From contig NZ_JAIVLK010000002.1 of the NCBI RefSeq assembly GCF_020524585.1, positions 434,001 through 498,000 on the forward strand: DNA of 64,000 nucleotides, read 5' to 3'. The position numbers and the translations under genes are program-made. The stretch's first letter is position 1. The number at the start of each line of letters is the position of its first letter. This stretch comes from Celeribacter naphthalenivorans (GTDB lineage Bacteria; Pseudomonadota; Alphaproteobacteria; Rhodobacterales; Rhodobacteraceae). Shown one piece after another: positions 9,152 to 16,801 of the stretch. The notes beneath the pieces are model-generated. The model had not been told where the DNA came from and did no database searches. It saw only the letters and a program-made list of their open reading frames with translations.

Positions 9152-10449
9152 TGAAACGCGCAGAGTTGAAACAACGCAAGTTGGACGCCACCAGCGCCCG
9201 TGTTGAGGGCATGACCCTGCCTGCGGGGGCGGCTTGGGCCGAGGCGCTGCGTCAGGACGCTTTGAGCCGCTTGCTCGCCATGGGCTTGCCGCAGGGGCGC
9301 GACGAATATTGGCGCTGGACCCGTCCGGACACGCTGAATGCCGACGCGCCGAAACCCGCCACGGTGTTCGACGCCAAGGAAGCGCCGGTGTTCTCCGGGA
9401 TCGACCGGCTGAAGATCGTTTTCGTCGATGGTGTGTTCGATGCCGAGGCCTCGGACGCGCTCGACGGCGAGAACCTCGAGATTATGCGCCTGTCGGATGC
9501 GCTCAGCGCTGACATCCATTGGGTGAAAGACGCTTACGGCGTGCAGGAGAAAAAGGCGCAAGACCCGGTCGAGCGGCCTTTCGCGACGCTCAACACCGCC
9601 TTTGCCACGGATGGCGTGGTGATCCGCGCCACGGGCAAGGTCGCGAAACCGGTGTCGCTGATCTATCTGCACCGCAATGAGACCTCGGATGCGATCCTGC
9701 ACCATGTGATCCGCGTCGAAGAGGGCGCCGATCTGACGGTTCTGGAAAACGGCCCGGCCGCTGCGCGGTTCAACAAGGTGATGGAGGTCGAGGTTTCCGA
9801 CAAAGCCGCCTTCCACCACGTCCGCGCGCAGGGCCGCGATCACGAACGTCGTGCGGTAACGCATGTGTTTGCCACGATCGGGCAGGAGGCTTTGTTCAAA
9901 AGCTTCACCATGACCGCCAATGGCGTACTGACCCGCAATGAAGTGGTGCTCGATATCCAAGGCGACGATTCCATGGCGCATGTCGCCGGTGCTGCGCTTG
10001 GCGATGGCGATTTCCACCACGACGACACGGTCTTCATCACCCATGACGCCGAGCGCTGCGAAAGCCGTCAGGTGTTCAAAAAGGTGCTGCGCAACGGCGC
10101 GAAAGGCGTGTTTCAGGGCAAGATCCTCGTGAAAGCGGGCGCGCAAAAGACCGACGGCTATCAGATCAGCCAAGGCCTTCTGCTCGATGGCGACAGCCAG
10201 TTTTTGGCCAAGCCGGAGCTTGAGATCTACGCCGATGACGTCGCCTGTTCGCATGGCTCCACCGTGGGCGCGATCGACGATGAGGCGCTGTTCTACCTGC
10301 GCTCGCGTGGTGTGCCGACGGCGGAGGCGACCGATCTTTTGACGTTGGCGTTTCTGGCCGAAGCCATCGAGGAGATCGAGGATGAGGCCATCGCCGAAGA
10401 CATCCTGCACCGTCTCGAAGGCTGGCTGACACGCCGCCGTGCAGGCTGA
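9151..10449 (+). CDS. sufD: Suf scaffold subunit SufD
   Basis: A 432-aa SufD, the partner of SufB in the SufBC2D scaffold. The variable N-terminal part is followed by the SufB/SufD core: GALGDGDFHHDDTVFITHD near residue 285, VFKKVLRNGAKGVFQGKILV near 309, and a C-terminal ASGG-like region with DDVACSHGSTVGAIDDEALFYLRSRG that includes the conserved SHG. The start codon overlaps the sufC stop. Confidence 0.96.
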   Translation: MKRAELKQRKLDATSARVEGMTLPAGAAWAEALRQDALSRLLAMGLPQGRDEYWRWTRPDTLNADAPKPATVFDAKEAPVFSGIDRLKIVFVDGVFDAEASDALDGENLEIMRLSDALSADIHWVKDAYGVQEKKAQDPVERPFATLNTAFATDGVVIRATGKVAKPVSLIYLHRNETSDAILHHVIRVEEGADLTVLENGPAAARFNKVMEVEVSDKAAFHHVRAQGRDHERRAVTHVFATIGQEALFKSFTMTANGVLTRNEVVLDIQGDDSMAHVAGAALGDGDFHHDDTVFITHDAERCESRQVFKKVLRNGAKGVFQGKILVKAGAQKTDGYQISQGLLLDGDSQFLAKPELEIYADDVACSHGSTVGAIDDEALFYLRSRGVPTAEATDLLTLAFLAEAIEEIEDEAIAEDILHRLEGWLTRRRAG

Positions 10450-10454
10450 GCCTG

Positions 10455-10949
10455 ATGGGTGTCGTCACCGACATTGCAAAGAGCTACCGCGCGCCCCGCG
10501 CGGTGCTCCGTCACAGGCTGGCGGGCGGGGAGAATGAGGGCAGTGCCCTTGTCACCCTGATGCTGGCCTGTGGGCTGATTTTCGTGGCGCAATGGCCGCG
10601 ACTGTCGCGGCTGGCCTATGAGACCGGCCAAGAGGTGCAGATGCTGATGGGGGCCACTCTGTTGAGTTGGCTGTTCATCATGCCTTTGGTCTTCTACGTC
10701 TTGGCGGGGATTGTCGCTTTTGTTCTGCGTTTGCTCAAGACGCCTGCCACCGGGTTCGAGACCCGCATGGCGCTGTTTTGGGGCCTTCTTTGTGCTGCGC
10801 CCCTCTGGCTTTTGTGGGGCCTGACCGCAGGCTTCGTGGGCCCCGGTGCAGCCACAACTGCGGTGGGCGTTTTGGCGCTTGCTGCCTTGATCTATTTCTG
10901 GGGCGCGATGCTGTCCGAAGTCGCCCACACACCTGAGAAAGAGAGCTGA
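10455..10949 (+). CDS. Yip1-like multi-span membrane protein
   Basis: A 164-aa protein with about four to five hydrophobic spans and the layout of bacterial YIP1-family proteins. It lies 5 bp after sufD and 1 bp before sufS, so it belongs to the suf transcript; I recall a similar gene between sufD and sufS in other Rhodobacteraceae. No catalytic motif is seen and its role in Fe-S assembly is unknown. Confidence 0.8.
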   Translation: MGVVTDIAKSYRAPRAVLRHRLAGGENEGSALVTLMLACGLIFVAQWPRLSRLAYETGQEVQMLMGATLLSWLFIMPLVFYVLAGIVAFVLRLLKTPATGFETRMALFWGLLCAAPLWLLWGLTAGFVGPGAATTAVGVLALAALIYFWGAMLSEVAHTPEKES

Positions 10950-10950
10950 G

Positions 10951-12168
10951 ATGTTCGACGTCAACGCCATTCGTGCCGATTTTCCGATCCTGTCGCGGCA
11001 GGTCAACGGTCAGCCTCTGACCTATCTCGACAGCGGTGCCTCGGCACAAAAGCCGCAGGTGGTGATCGATGCGATCACCAAGGCCTATTCCGAAGAATAC
11101 GCCAATGTTCACCGTGGCTTGCACTATCTTTCTAATCTTGCGACCGACAAATATGAGAACGTCCGGCAAGTGGTGGCCAAGTTCCTGAATGCCGGTCATG
11201 AAGACGAGATCGTCTTTACCTCTGGCACCACCGAGGGGATCAACCTTGTCGCTTACTCCTGGGCGATGGAGAATTTGCAGCCGGGCGATGAGATCGTGCT
11301 CTCTGTGCTCGAGCATCACGCCAATATCGTGCCTTGGCAATTCCTGCGCGAACGTCAAGGCGTGGTTCTGAAATGGGTCGATTGCGCAGCCGATGGCAGC
11401 CTTGATCCTCAAGCCGTGATCGACGCGATGGGGCCGAAGGTCAAACTGGTCGCCGTGACGCATATGTCCAACGTCACCGGCACCGTGGTCGATGTCAAAA
11501 CCATCTGTCACGCGGCGCGCGCGCGTGGCATCGCGACGCTCATTGATGGCTCTCAGGCCTCTGTGCATGGGCCGGTCGATGTGCAGGACCTCGGCTGTGA
11601 TTTTTATCCCATTACTGGGCATAAACTCTACGGTCCGTCGGGCTCCGGCGCGATCTATATTCGCGCGGAACGTCAGGCGGAGATGCGGCCTTTCATGGGC
11701 GGCGGCGACATGATCGACACGGTGACGAAAGACGCTGTGACCTATGCCAAACCGCCGTTGAAATTTGAGGCCGGCACACCCGGCATCGTCCAAACCATCG
11801 GCATGGGCGTGGCGCTCGATTACATGATGCAGATCGGCATGGAGAACATCGCCGCTTACGAGGCCCAACTGGCCGCTTATGCCTCCGAGAAGCTTCAGAA
11901 CCTCAATTGGCTCAATGTCCAAGGCACCGCACCGGGCAAGGGCGCGATTTTCTCCTTCACCATGGAGGGCGCGCATCCGCATGACATCTCGACGGTTCTC
12001 GACAAAAAAGGCGTCGCGGTGCGGGCAGGGAGCCATTGTGCCATGCCCTTGATGCAGCATCTGGGCGTCACCGCCACCTGCCGGGCGTCTTTCGCGATGT
12101 ATAACACCACCGAAGAAGTCGACCGTCTCGTTGAGGCGCTGGAGTTGTGTCGGGAATTCTTTGGCTGA
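10951..12168 (+). CDS. sufS: Cysteine desulfurase SufS
   Basis: A 405-aa group II cysteine desulfurase/selenocysteine lyase, cytosolic. PLP lysine K225 lies in TGHKLYGPSG and the catalytic Cys377 in TATCRASFAMYNT, the usual SufS context. The segment SSxAPGK-like RAGSHCAMPL precedes it. SufS normally passes persulfide to SufE or SufU, neither of which is seen near here. It is the last recognisable suf gene before the tRNA-Arg/prophage junction. Confidence 0.96.
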   Translation: MFDVNAIRADFPILSRQVNGQPLTYLDSGASAQKPQVVIDAITKAYSEEYANVHRGLHYLSNLATDKYENVRQVVAKFLNAGHEDEIVFTSGTTEGINLVAYSWAMENLQPGDEIVLSVLEHHANIVPWQFLRERQGVVLKWVDCAADGSLDPQAVIDAMGPKVKLVAVTHMSNVTGTVVDVKTICHAARARGIATLIDGSQASVHGPVDVQDLGCDFYPITGHKLYGPSGSGAIYIRAERQAEMRPFMGGGDMIDTVTKDAVTYAKPPLKFEAGTPGIVQTIGMGVALDYMMQIGMENIAAYEAQLAAYASEKLQNLNWLNVQGTAPGKGAIFSFTMEGAHPHDISTVLDKKGVAVRAGSHCAMPLMQHLGVTATCRASFAMYNTTEEVDRLVEALELCREFFG

Positions 12169-12263
12169 ATTTGGGGGCTGAATTGGCGTCTGTGAGGCAG
12201 GGCTTGTCTGAAACGGGATGTCATGCCACGCTTCTGCTCGTGTGAGGTAAGAGGAGACGCGGC

Positions 12264-12743
12264 ATGACGCCTTTTAGACTCTCTGTGATGGCCGTGGTTG
12301 GCATGGTGCCGCTGATGGCCATGGCGGCGGATATTCAGCCGAATTCCGGCCAGTGGCAAGGGCAGGCGACGCTTTTGGGGCAGGACGGTTGCCCGCCGCA
12401 AATGGTCGATCAAATGCCCGGCGCCTTTTCCGAAAATGCGAATTACGGTCCGCAGCAGATCGCCTTCCCCGATCCGTTTACCCCGGAGAGCTTTGCGGGG
12501 GATTTCGCTTGGGTCAAACTGGGCGAAAACCACTGGCAGGCGGCCTTTCAACAGAGCAACCAGACTGGCATGGGCGCTTTGGTGGCCGATCACAAGATCG
12601 ATCTCTATGTGCGGTCTGAGACCGCGCTGGAGCAAATCTCTGTTTTGCAGGTCTCCTTCCCACCGGCTTTGGCGCAAATGATGGGCACATCGGCGCCCTG
12701 TGTCATCTCCTCGCGCGTGGATCACCGTTATGTCGGGCCGTGA
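12264..12743 (+). CDS. Secreted (periplasmic) protein of unknown function
   Basis: A 159-aa protein with a typical signal peptide (basic start, hydrophobic stretch, cleavage likely after MAMAA near residue 21). The mature part has two cysteines (near residues 43 and 146) that could form a disulfide and contains a GQWQGQATLLGQDGCPPQM segment. The gene has GAGGAG-like sequence before ATG. No known family recognised. The DNA after the stop (12,770-12,800) contains GAGCAGCAACATGAGCAGGA, a short imperfect repeat. Confidence 0.75.
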   Translation: MTPFRLSVMAVVGMVPLMAMAADIQPNSGQWQGQATLLGQDGCPPQMVDQMPGAFSENANYGPQQIAFPDPFTPESFAGDFAWVKLGENHWQAAFQQSNQTGMGALVADHKIDLYVRSETALEQISVLQVSFPPALAQMMGTSAPCVISSRVDHRYVGP

Positions 12744-12886
12744 CTGCGCCTGAGCGCCCATGTGCAGGAACATGAGCAGCAACATGAGCAGGAACAAGTT
12801 CAGGAAGAAAAGGCCGTGGCCATGAAAACCGATTGCGCGCCGGTTTTTCATCCCCTATAGAAACCCCACTGACGCGGTCAGCCCGC

Positions 12887-12963
12887 GCACCCATAGCTCA
12901 GCTGGATAGAGCGCTGCCCTCCGAAGGCAGAGGCCAGAGGTTCGAATCCTCTTGGGTGCGCCA
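12887..12963 (+). tRNA. tRNA-Arg (anticodon CCG), attachment gene
   Basis: A complete cloverleaf: acceptor GCACCCA pairs with TGGGTGC, D-arm GCTC/GAGC, anticodon stem CTGCC/GGCAG with loop CTCCGAA (anticodon CCG, reading CGG), T-arm AGAGG-TTCGAAT-CCTCT, discriminator G and encoded CCA. The 3' 50 bases (12,914-12,963) are the left copy of the prophage attachment repeat; integration left the tRNA intact. Confidence 0.97.
12914..12963 (+). repeat. attL core, 50-bp direct repeat within tRNA-Arg
   Basis: The sequence from the anticodon stem to the CCA is repeated base for base at 45,421-45,470; identity stops exactly at both ends (G versus T before, C versus T after). It is the integration crossover region, next to the integrase gene. 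Confidence 0.95.
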
Positions 12964-13003
12964 CAAAATCAATAGCTTACAGATTTTACGATATGTCCGT
13001 ACC

Positions 13004-13017
13004 TGTTACGCGTAACA
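13004..13017. promoter_or_regulatory. Perfect 14-bp palindrome between attL and integrase
   Basis: TGTTACGCGTAACA is a perfect palindrome 40 bp inside attL, between the core repeat and the 3' end of the integrase gene. It could be an integrase/excisionase accessory site; no protein can be assigned from sequence. Confidence 0.5.
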
Positions 13018-13024
13018 AGAACTG

Positions 13025-14107
13025 TCATTTCCGGCGGCGCTCCATGGCTGTTTTTGCACTGTGCATGAAGTCTGGGGCGTGGTGGCCGTAGACCTTTTCT
13101 ATGGTTTCCGGGCTTGTCGCAAAGAAGCCTGCCGCATCCCAAATGCTCACGCCGTTTTGCAATGCCCAGGTGATGGACGTGTGTTTGAGGGTGTGAGGTG
13201 TGACGCCTGAAAGGCCAGCATCTTTCACGGCATTGGCGAAGCCGCGCTTCGGGTCTTTGATCAATCCACCATTATATTCGACGGCCCAAACGGCTCCTTG
13301 AGCTTTCCAGCGTTTCAGGTGGGCGAGAAGTTGGCGAGGGATGGGGGCAGGGGTTCTGCGCTTCTTTGTTGCTCGCTCTGATGCGCTCATACGATACATG
13401 ATGCCATGATCTAGGTCGAACCAGCCGCCTATGGTGTTCTTCTCAAAGGCCATTCTTATGATCGCGTCTTTCCGCGTACCAGTATAGAGGCCGATGAGAA
13501 TGAACCGTGCGATGTGTTTGGCCTTGTGACCTCTATATGCTGCCCAAATCAGGCGGGCTGCTTCATCTCGCGTCAGCCATCGTTCCTTCGCTTCTGGTTT
13601 CTCAGGCAGAGTGACAAGCGGCGCGCTCGTGAGGAAGCCTTCTCTTTGGCAATAGTTCAGCGCGGCCTGTAACGTCCCAAGCTCCCTTCGCACGGTGCCT
13701 GCAGAAACTGGCGCCCACTCGATGGGTTCGCCTTCTGCATCGCGTTTGATGACCTTCTTTCGAAACTTCGCATAGCGCCTACAAGTCTCGCCCTTGACGT
13801 GCGACACTTTGAGTTCAGCCCAGAATGGTATGAGGGCATCAAGCGCATATCCGATCCGTTCTGGCGCGGCGACGGTTGGTGCATATTCTTCGGCGTAGAC
13901 TGTCAGTACCTCACCGCAGGTTATGTTTCCCGGTTCATTGGCAGAACCTTCCCGGCCTTTTGTGGCGATGTACGCGGCAAGGGCTTTTTCAGCTTGTTCG
14001 CGGCTTGTGTGGCCCGTGCTGCGGTCTGGTTGCCCGGTGTCTCGGATGTACCAGTACGGACGGTGCTTGAATTTGTGGAGCCTGGCTCCTTTGGCTGGTC
14101 TCGGCAT
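13025..14107 (-). CDS. int: Phage tyrosine integrase
   Basis: A 360-aa tyrosine recombinase that integrates the phage at attB in tRNA-Arg. It has an AP2-like N-terminal arm-binding part (residues 1-60), a SAM-like core-binding domain (about 65-165) and a C-terminal catalytic domain with the first Arg in TGTRKDAI, the box II segment HTLKHTS and the terminal VYGHHAPD with the nucleophile Tyr. Box II has Lys where most family members have the second Arg (HxLRH), a variant I recall from other alphaproteobacterial phage integrases. It reads towards attL, as usual. Confidence 0.95.
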   Translation of the reverse strand: MPRPAKGARLHKFKHRPYWYIRDTGQPDRSTGHTSREQAEKALAAYIATKGREGSANEPGNITCGEVLTVYAEEYAPTVAAPERIGYALDALIPFWAELKVSHVKGETCRRYAKFRKKVIKRDAEGEPIEWAPVSAGTVRRELGTLQAALNYCQREGFLTSAPLVTLPEKPEAKERWLTRDEAARLIWAAYRGHKAKHIARFILIGLYTGTRKDAIIRMAFEKNTIGGWFDLDHGIMYRMSASERATKKRRTPAPIPRQLLAHLKRWKAQGAVWAVEYNGGLIKDPKRGFANAVKDAGLSGVTPHTLKHTSITWALQNGVSIWDAAGFFATSPETIEKVYGHHAPDFMHSAKTAMERRRK

Positions 14108-14295
14108 TTTTTCACCAAATCAGGAAGTCGCTCGCTTTCGAGCAATACGGCCCGCCCCATGCGGACGATGAAGCCGTGAGTTTCTGCGGCGGAGCGCAGG
14201 GATGCTTTGGGAACGCCAAGCGTTTTGGCGGCTACTTGAACGGAGCAAAGCGGAGGAAGCGCCTCTAAAGCGTTAATCTGTATGTGTCTACCCAT
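13921..14295 (-). CDS. Possible excisionase / small DNA-binding protein overlapping int
   Basis: A 124-aa reading frame (135 aa if the GTG at 14,328 is used). Residues about 10-60 form a likely helix-turn-helix (SVQVAAKTLGVPKASLRSAA, then a wing-like GFIVRMGRAVLLES), reminiscent of MerR/excisionase-type domains; the Ser/Thr/Lys-rich rest is low complexity. Its last 187 bp overlap the integrase start in another frame. Position immediately before int suggests an excisionase or integrase regulator. The coding status of the overlapping tail is less certain. Confidence 0.6.
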   Translation of the reverse strand: MGRHIQINALEALPPLCSVQVAAKTLGVPKASLRSAAETHGFIVRMGRAVLLESERLPDLVKKCRDQPKEPGSTNSSTVRTGTSETPGNQTAARATQAANKLKKPLPRTSPQKAGKVLPMNRET

Positions 14296-14377
14296 GGTTG
14301 AACCCATCATTTGTCTTCTCCGGTTCACATGTTGGCACGTCCATTGTGACCGCGATGATAGTAGTGCTGGCGATCAT
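14288..14377 (-). CDS. Possible 29-aa peptide in leftward operon
   Basis: An ATG at 14,377 overlaps the stop of the preceding zinc-ribbon gene as ATGA and opens a 29-codon frame (start MIASTTIIAVTMD). The only support is the same ATGA junction seen at other genes of this operon; it could be chance. Confidence 0.3.
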   Translation of the reverse strand: MIASTTIIAVTMDVPTCEPEKTNDGFNHG

Positions 14378-14523
14378 TGGGTGTCCTCTTTGGTTGAAGG
14401 TGGTTTGAAGTCTTCGATGGTCTCGGGAAAGCAGCGCGGGCACGGGATCATGGCAAATCCCATCGGATCTTCGACGCCGTGGCCATGGCAGGCCGGGCAA
14501 TTAGGGTTTGCTTTGTGCGTCAT
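14374..14523 (-). CDS. 49-aa zinc-ribbon phage protein
   Basis: Starting at the ATG at 14,523, this 49-aa protein has a CPACHGHG...CPRC pattern (two CxxC pairs about 20 residues apart), like half of a DnaJ-type zinc ribbon. The start overlaps the stop of the methyltransferase-like gene as ATGA. Such small zinc proteins are frequent in phage early operons; function unknown. Confidence 0.65.
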   Translation of the reverse strand: MTHKANPNCPACHGHGVEDPMGFAMIPCPRCFPETIEDFKPPSTKEDTQ

Positions 14524-15176
14524 GCAGCGATCCTCCGGCTTGCGGCTTGGCCCCATTGGTCGGCCATTGCTGAGGCGAGGCCAGGGTAGAATTTCGAACG
14601 GATTTTCCAGCGGTCAGGACCTGGGCGTGCCTTGTGAACACTGTCGCGAGCTGTTGTTCCGTCGAGTGATCCGGTAGGTGTTAGAGGCGGCAAATTGTGT
14701 AGCCAAAAACAGGTACGCTTGCGCTCATTGTCCGGCCCGCTTTCATCTGTCCCGAATTGCCAAGGCTGGACCGTCTGTGAAGGCGGCTTGTAATTCTCGA
14801 TGCGCTCTTTCGCGTGGCGGTGCATCACCGGGTTCTCGATGGCTCGGCACGGGATGTGGGTGGCGTTCCAGACGGCGGAGAACAGTGCCGCGCCATCATC
14901 GAGCTCACGCCACATATCGTCCAGACAGCGGCCCTTCGGTGCGCGTGTAAGCCAGCGCACACCGGAATTGCAAAGCCGGGTACAAGGGGGATGCATAACC
15001 GCCATAAGGTCCCATGCGTCCAACATGACGTCGCGAATGTCTCCCCGGATGTGGCGGTTAGAACTCGCGTCTGAGGGGAGGATGTCGCAGGACCACGCAT
15101 CATAGCCCAATGCGAGAAAAGCATTGCGCACCATGCCAGAGGTTTCGCAACCGATGAGAATTCTTGGCGAGCTCAT
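14520..15176 (-). CDS. Phage DNA (cytosine-5)-methyltransferase-like protein
   Basis: A 218-aa protein. The N-terminus ILIGCETSGMVRNAFLALGYDAWSCD reads like motif I/II of a Rossmann SAM enzyme, and MHPPCTRLCNSG near residue 61 resembles the PPC catalytic motif IV of C5-methylases. It is shorter than a full Dcm-type enzyme and lacks a clear ENV/QRR region, so it belongs with short phage methylase-like proteins whose activity is often untested. It may protect phage DNA from restriction. Confidence 0.75.
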   Translation of the reverse strand: MSSPRILIGCETSGMVRNAFLALGYDAWSCDILPSDASSNRHIRGDIRDVMLDAWDLMAVMHPPCTRLCNSGVRWLTRAPKGRCLDDMWRELDDGAALFSAVWNATHIPCRAIENPVMHRHAKERIENYKPPSQTVQPWQFGTDESGPDNERKRTCFWLHNLPPLTPTGSLDGTTARDSVHKARPGPDRWKIRSKFYPGLASAMADQWGQAASRRIAA

Positions 15177-15179
15177 CGA

Positions 15180-15545
15180 TCAACGCATCCCCAGCGCTTC
15201 TTTGTACATGTCGAGAATTGCCTCTTCGTCGGCGATCTCGTCGGCGGATTTCTTGCGCAGGGCGATCAGTTTGCGCATGACTTTGGTGTCGTAGCCACGG
15301 CCCTTGGCCTCGGCCATCACCTCCTTTTGCTGGTCGGCGATGTCCTTTTTCTCAAGCTCCAGACGTTCGAACCGTTCGACAAAGCTGCGCAGCTCATCGG
15401 CGGTCACGCGGTAAGCTTGATCGGCGGCTTGTTGGAAATCTGGATCATGCTTCATGGGTGGTTTCCCTTGTTTGCGGCGCTGCTTTTCGTGGCTGTCGCG
15501 CATGGCTTTTTCGATGCCGTCGCCGGTGTCGTCTGTGTCGCTCAT
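15180..15545 (-). CDS. DUF2312/GapR-like protein
   Basis: A 121-aa protein whose residues about 40-121 match the GapR/UPF0335 family (ELRSFVERFERLELEKKDIADQQKEV then VMRKLIALRKKSADEIADEEAILDMY). GapR binds overtwisted AT-rich DNA in Caulobacter and aids replication; phage copies are common in alphaproteobacterial prophages. Here it has a hydrophilic 40-aa N-terminal extension. A role in phage replication or chromosome binding is inferred. Confidence 0.9.
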   Translation of the reverse strand: MSDTDDTGDGIEKAMRDSHEKQRRKQGKPPMKHDPDFQQAADQAYRVTADELRSFVERFERLELEKKDIADQQKEVMAEAKGRGYDTKVMRKLIALRKKSADEIADEEAILDMYKEALGMR

Positions 15546-15554
15546 GATTTGCGC

Positions 15555-15821
15555 TTACCGTTGGCTTGCGACCTTGCCGATCCATGCGTCGAAGTCGGTG
15601 CGCAGGGCGGCGAATTTGGTTTGGGCGGTTTTGCTGGTGGCGAGGTCGCGGCGGCTTTCGATCTGGCAGACATCGCGGAGATATTCGGCGGCGGCTTCGG
15701 GGGTGAATGGGTCTACTGTGATGCCACCACGAAGAACCGCGAATTTCTGAAAGCGCGGGTCGTTGCAGAGGATGCCCGCTTGCTGTGGCAGGGGCAGGGT
15801 GTCGAAGGGCTGTTTGGTCAT
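15555..15821 (-). CDS. Phage protein of unknown function
   Basis: An 88-aa soluble protein (GGITVDPFTPEAAAEYLRD..., QTKFAALRTDFDAWIGK) of a type seen in leftward early operons of Rhodobacteraceae prophages. No functional motif is visible. It lies 9 bp before the GapR-like gene and 2 bp after the small membrane protein gene. Confidence 0.7.
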   Translation of the reverse strand: MTKQPFDTLPLPQQAGILCNDPRFQKFAVLRGGITVDPFTPEAAAEYLRDVCQIESRRDLATSKTAQTKFAALRTDFDAWIGKVASQR

Positions 15822-15823
15822 GG

Positions 15824-15916
15824 TCAGTCCATCCGGTAGAGAATTTCGAGATAGGCCCAGTGGCCAAAGGCTCCGAACCCGGCGCCGATGGTTAGGCAGG
15901 CGAGGGCGCAGATCAT
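15824..15916 (-). CDS. 30-aa single-span membrane peptide
   Basis: A 30-codon frame from the ATG at 15,916 (MICALACLTIGAGFGAFGHW...) forms one hydrophobic helix. Its start overlaps the previous stop as ATGA and its stop lies 2 bp before the next start, so it fits the operon's tight packing. Function unknown. Confidence 0.55.
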   Translation of the reverse strand: MICALACLTIGAGFGAFGHWAYLEILYRMD

Positions 15917-16101
15917 GACAGGGCCATGAGGGTGAGAGCCGCGCTCATGGAGATGATCGCTGCGAAAAACGTGATTGGCGTGGCGACGTTCTTCTCTTCG
16001 GTCTTGTTCTCCTTGGAGACTGTCGTTCCGAATGCGCCAGCAAGCAAAAGTGCGGCCAATGCCAAAATGATCGCCAACAGGCGCGCGAAAATAAGGCTCA
16101 T
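15913..16101 (-). CDS. Small two-span membrane protein
   Basis: A 62-aa protein with two hydrophobic stretches (about residues 5-25 and 42-61) separated by a charged KENKTEEKN loop. It lies 30 bp after the previous gene with GGAG before the ATG. Function unknown; possibly an exclusion or membrane-modifying phage protein. Confidence 0.6.
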   Translation of the reverse strand: MSLIFARLLAIILALAALLLAGAFGTTVSKENKTEEKNVATPITFFAAIISMSAALTLMALS

Positions 16102-16131
16102 GGGCGCATCTCCGTGCGGCGAACTGCGGTG

Positions 16132-16425
16132 TCAGGCTGCATTGCGATCTCCATGGCTGGCGCGGTGGAAATCATCCGGCGTTGTGCCGAGCCAAAGCTC
16201 GGCCAGCGGGTCGCGCTCTGCCTTGCGGCGCATCTTGGCGGCGTGCATGCGACGGTGACGGATGCGCTCTTGCCAGAGGTGCGGGCTGTCGCCCCATGTC
16301 TGGCGACAGATCCGGTTCAGGATGTATTTGCCGACCTCCGGGCCGCGTTCCTGACAAATGCGCTTGATCGCCTTGTGACGGTGATCAAGGCGCATTGCGG
16401 CGAGTTTCTGAACGGCGCCGATCAT
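16132..16425 (-). CDS. Phage protein of unknown function
   Basis: A 97-aa basic protein rich in Arg and His (HLWQERIRHRRMHAAKMRRKAERDP). The start overlaps the previous stop as ATGA. The basic composition suggests nucleic-acid contact, but no domain is recognised. Confidence 0.6.
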   Translation of the reverse strand: MIGAVQKLAAMRLDHRHKAIKRICQERGPEVGKYILNRICRQTWGDSPHLWQERIRHRRMHAAKMRRKAERDPLAELWLGTTPDDFHRASHGDRNAA

Positions 16426-16559
16426 TTGCGACCGCGCTTGGTGAAGGGTTTGGCCTGATGGACGGTCGGGGTTTTGCTCTTGTTCTCATCGAGAAAGGCA
16501 AAGGCGAGCGCCAAGCCGAGGGCGGAGATAAAACCGAGGGCGATGATGGCGGTGCTCAT
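16422..16559 (-). CDS. 45-aa single-span membrane protein
   Basis: A 45-codon frame (MSTAIIALGFISALGLALAF..., basic tail TKRGRK). One N-terminal hydrophobic helix followed by a positive C-terminus. Both ends overlap the neighbours as ATGA, which supports it as a real gene. Function unknown. Confidence 0.6.
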   Translation of the reverse strand: MSTAIIALGFISALGLALAFAFLDENKSKTPTVHQAKPFTKRGRK

Positions 16560-16801
16560 GATGTGGCCTCTTTGATCGCGGTGCGGGTTGCGGCGATGCG
16601 GAACCAGAGGCGTTGGGCCTTGTCTTCGGTCTCGCCGGTTACGCGGACGCCGTGCAGATCGATCAGCCAGTGACCCTCTACACGCGGGGCGTAGGTGCCG
16701 CCGGTTTCCATCGCCTCGTTCATGAGCGCGTCGTGGCGCTCGTTGAAGGTCGAAGATTGCGGGTCGATGCGATTGAGCATGCGCTGAATTTGATCACTCA
16801 T
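16556..16801 (-). CDS. Phage early protein of unknown function
   Basis: An 81-aa protein. I chose the ATG at 16,801 because it overlaps the preceding stop as ATGA, matching the rest of the operon; a longer frame to 16,894 lacks a ribosome site. The middle contains ESHWLID-like beta strands (EGHWLIDLHGVRVTGE). No family recognised. Confidence 0.6.
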   Translation of the reverse strand: MSDQIQRMLNRIDPQSSTFNERHDALMNEAMETGGTYAPRVEGHWLIDLHGVRVTGETEDKAQRLWFRIAATRTAIKEATS

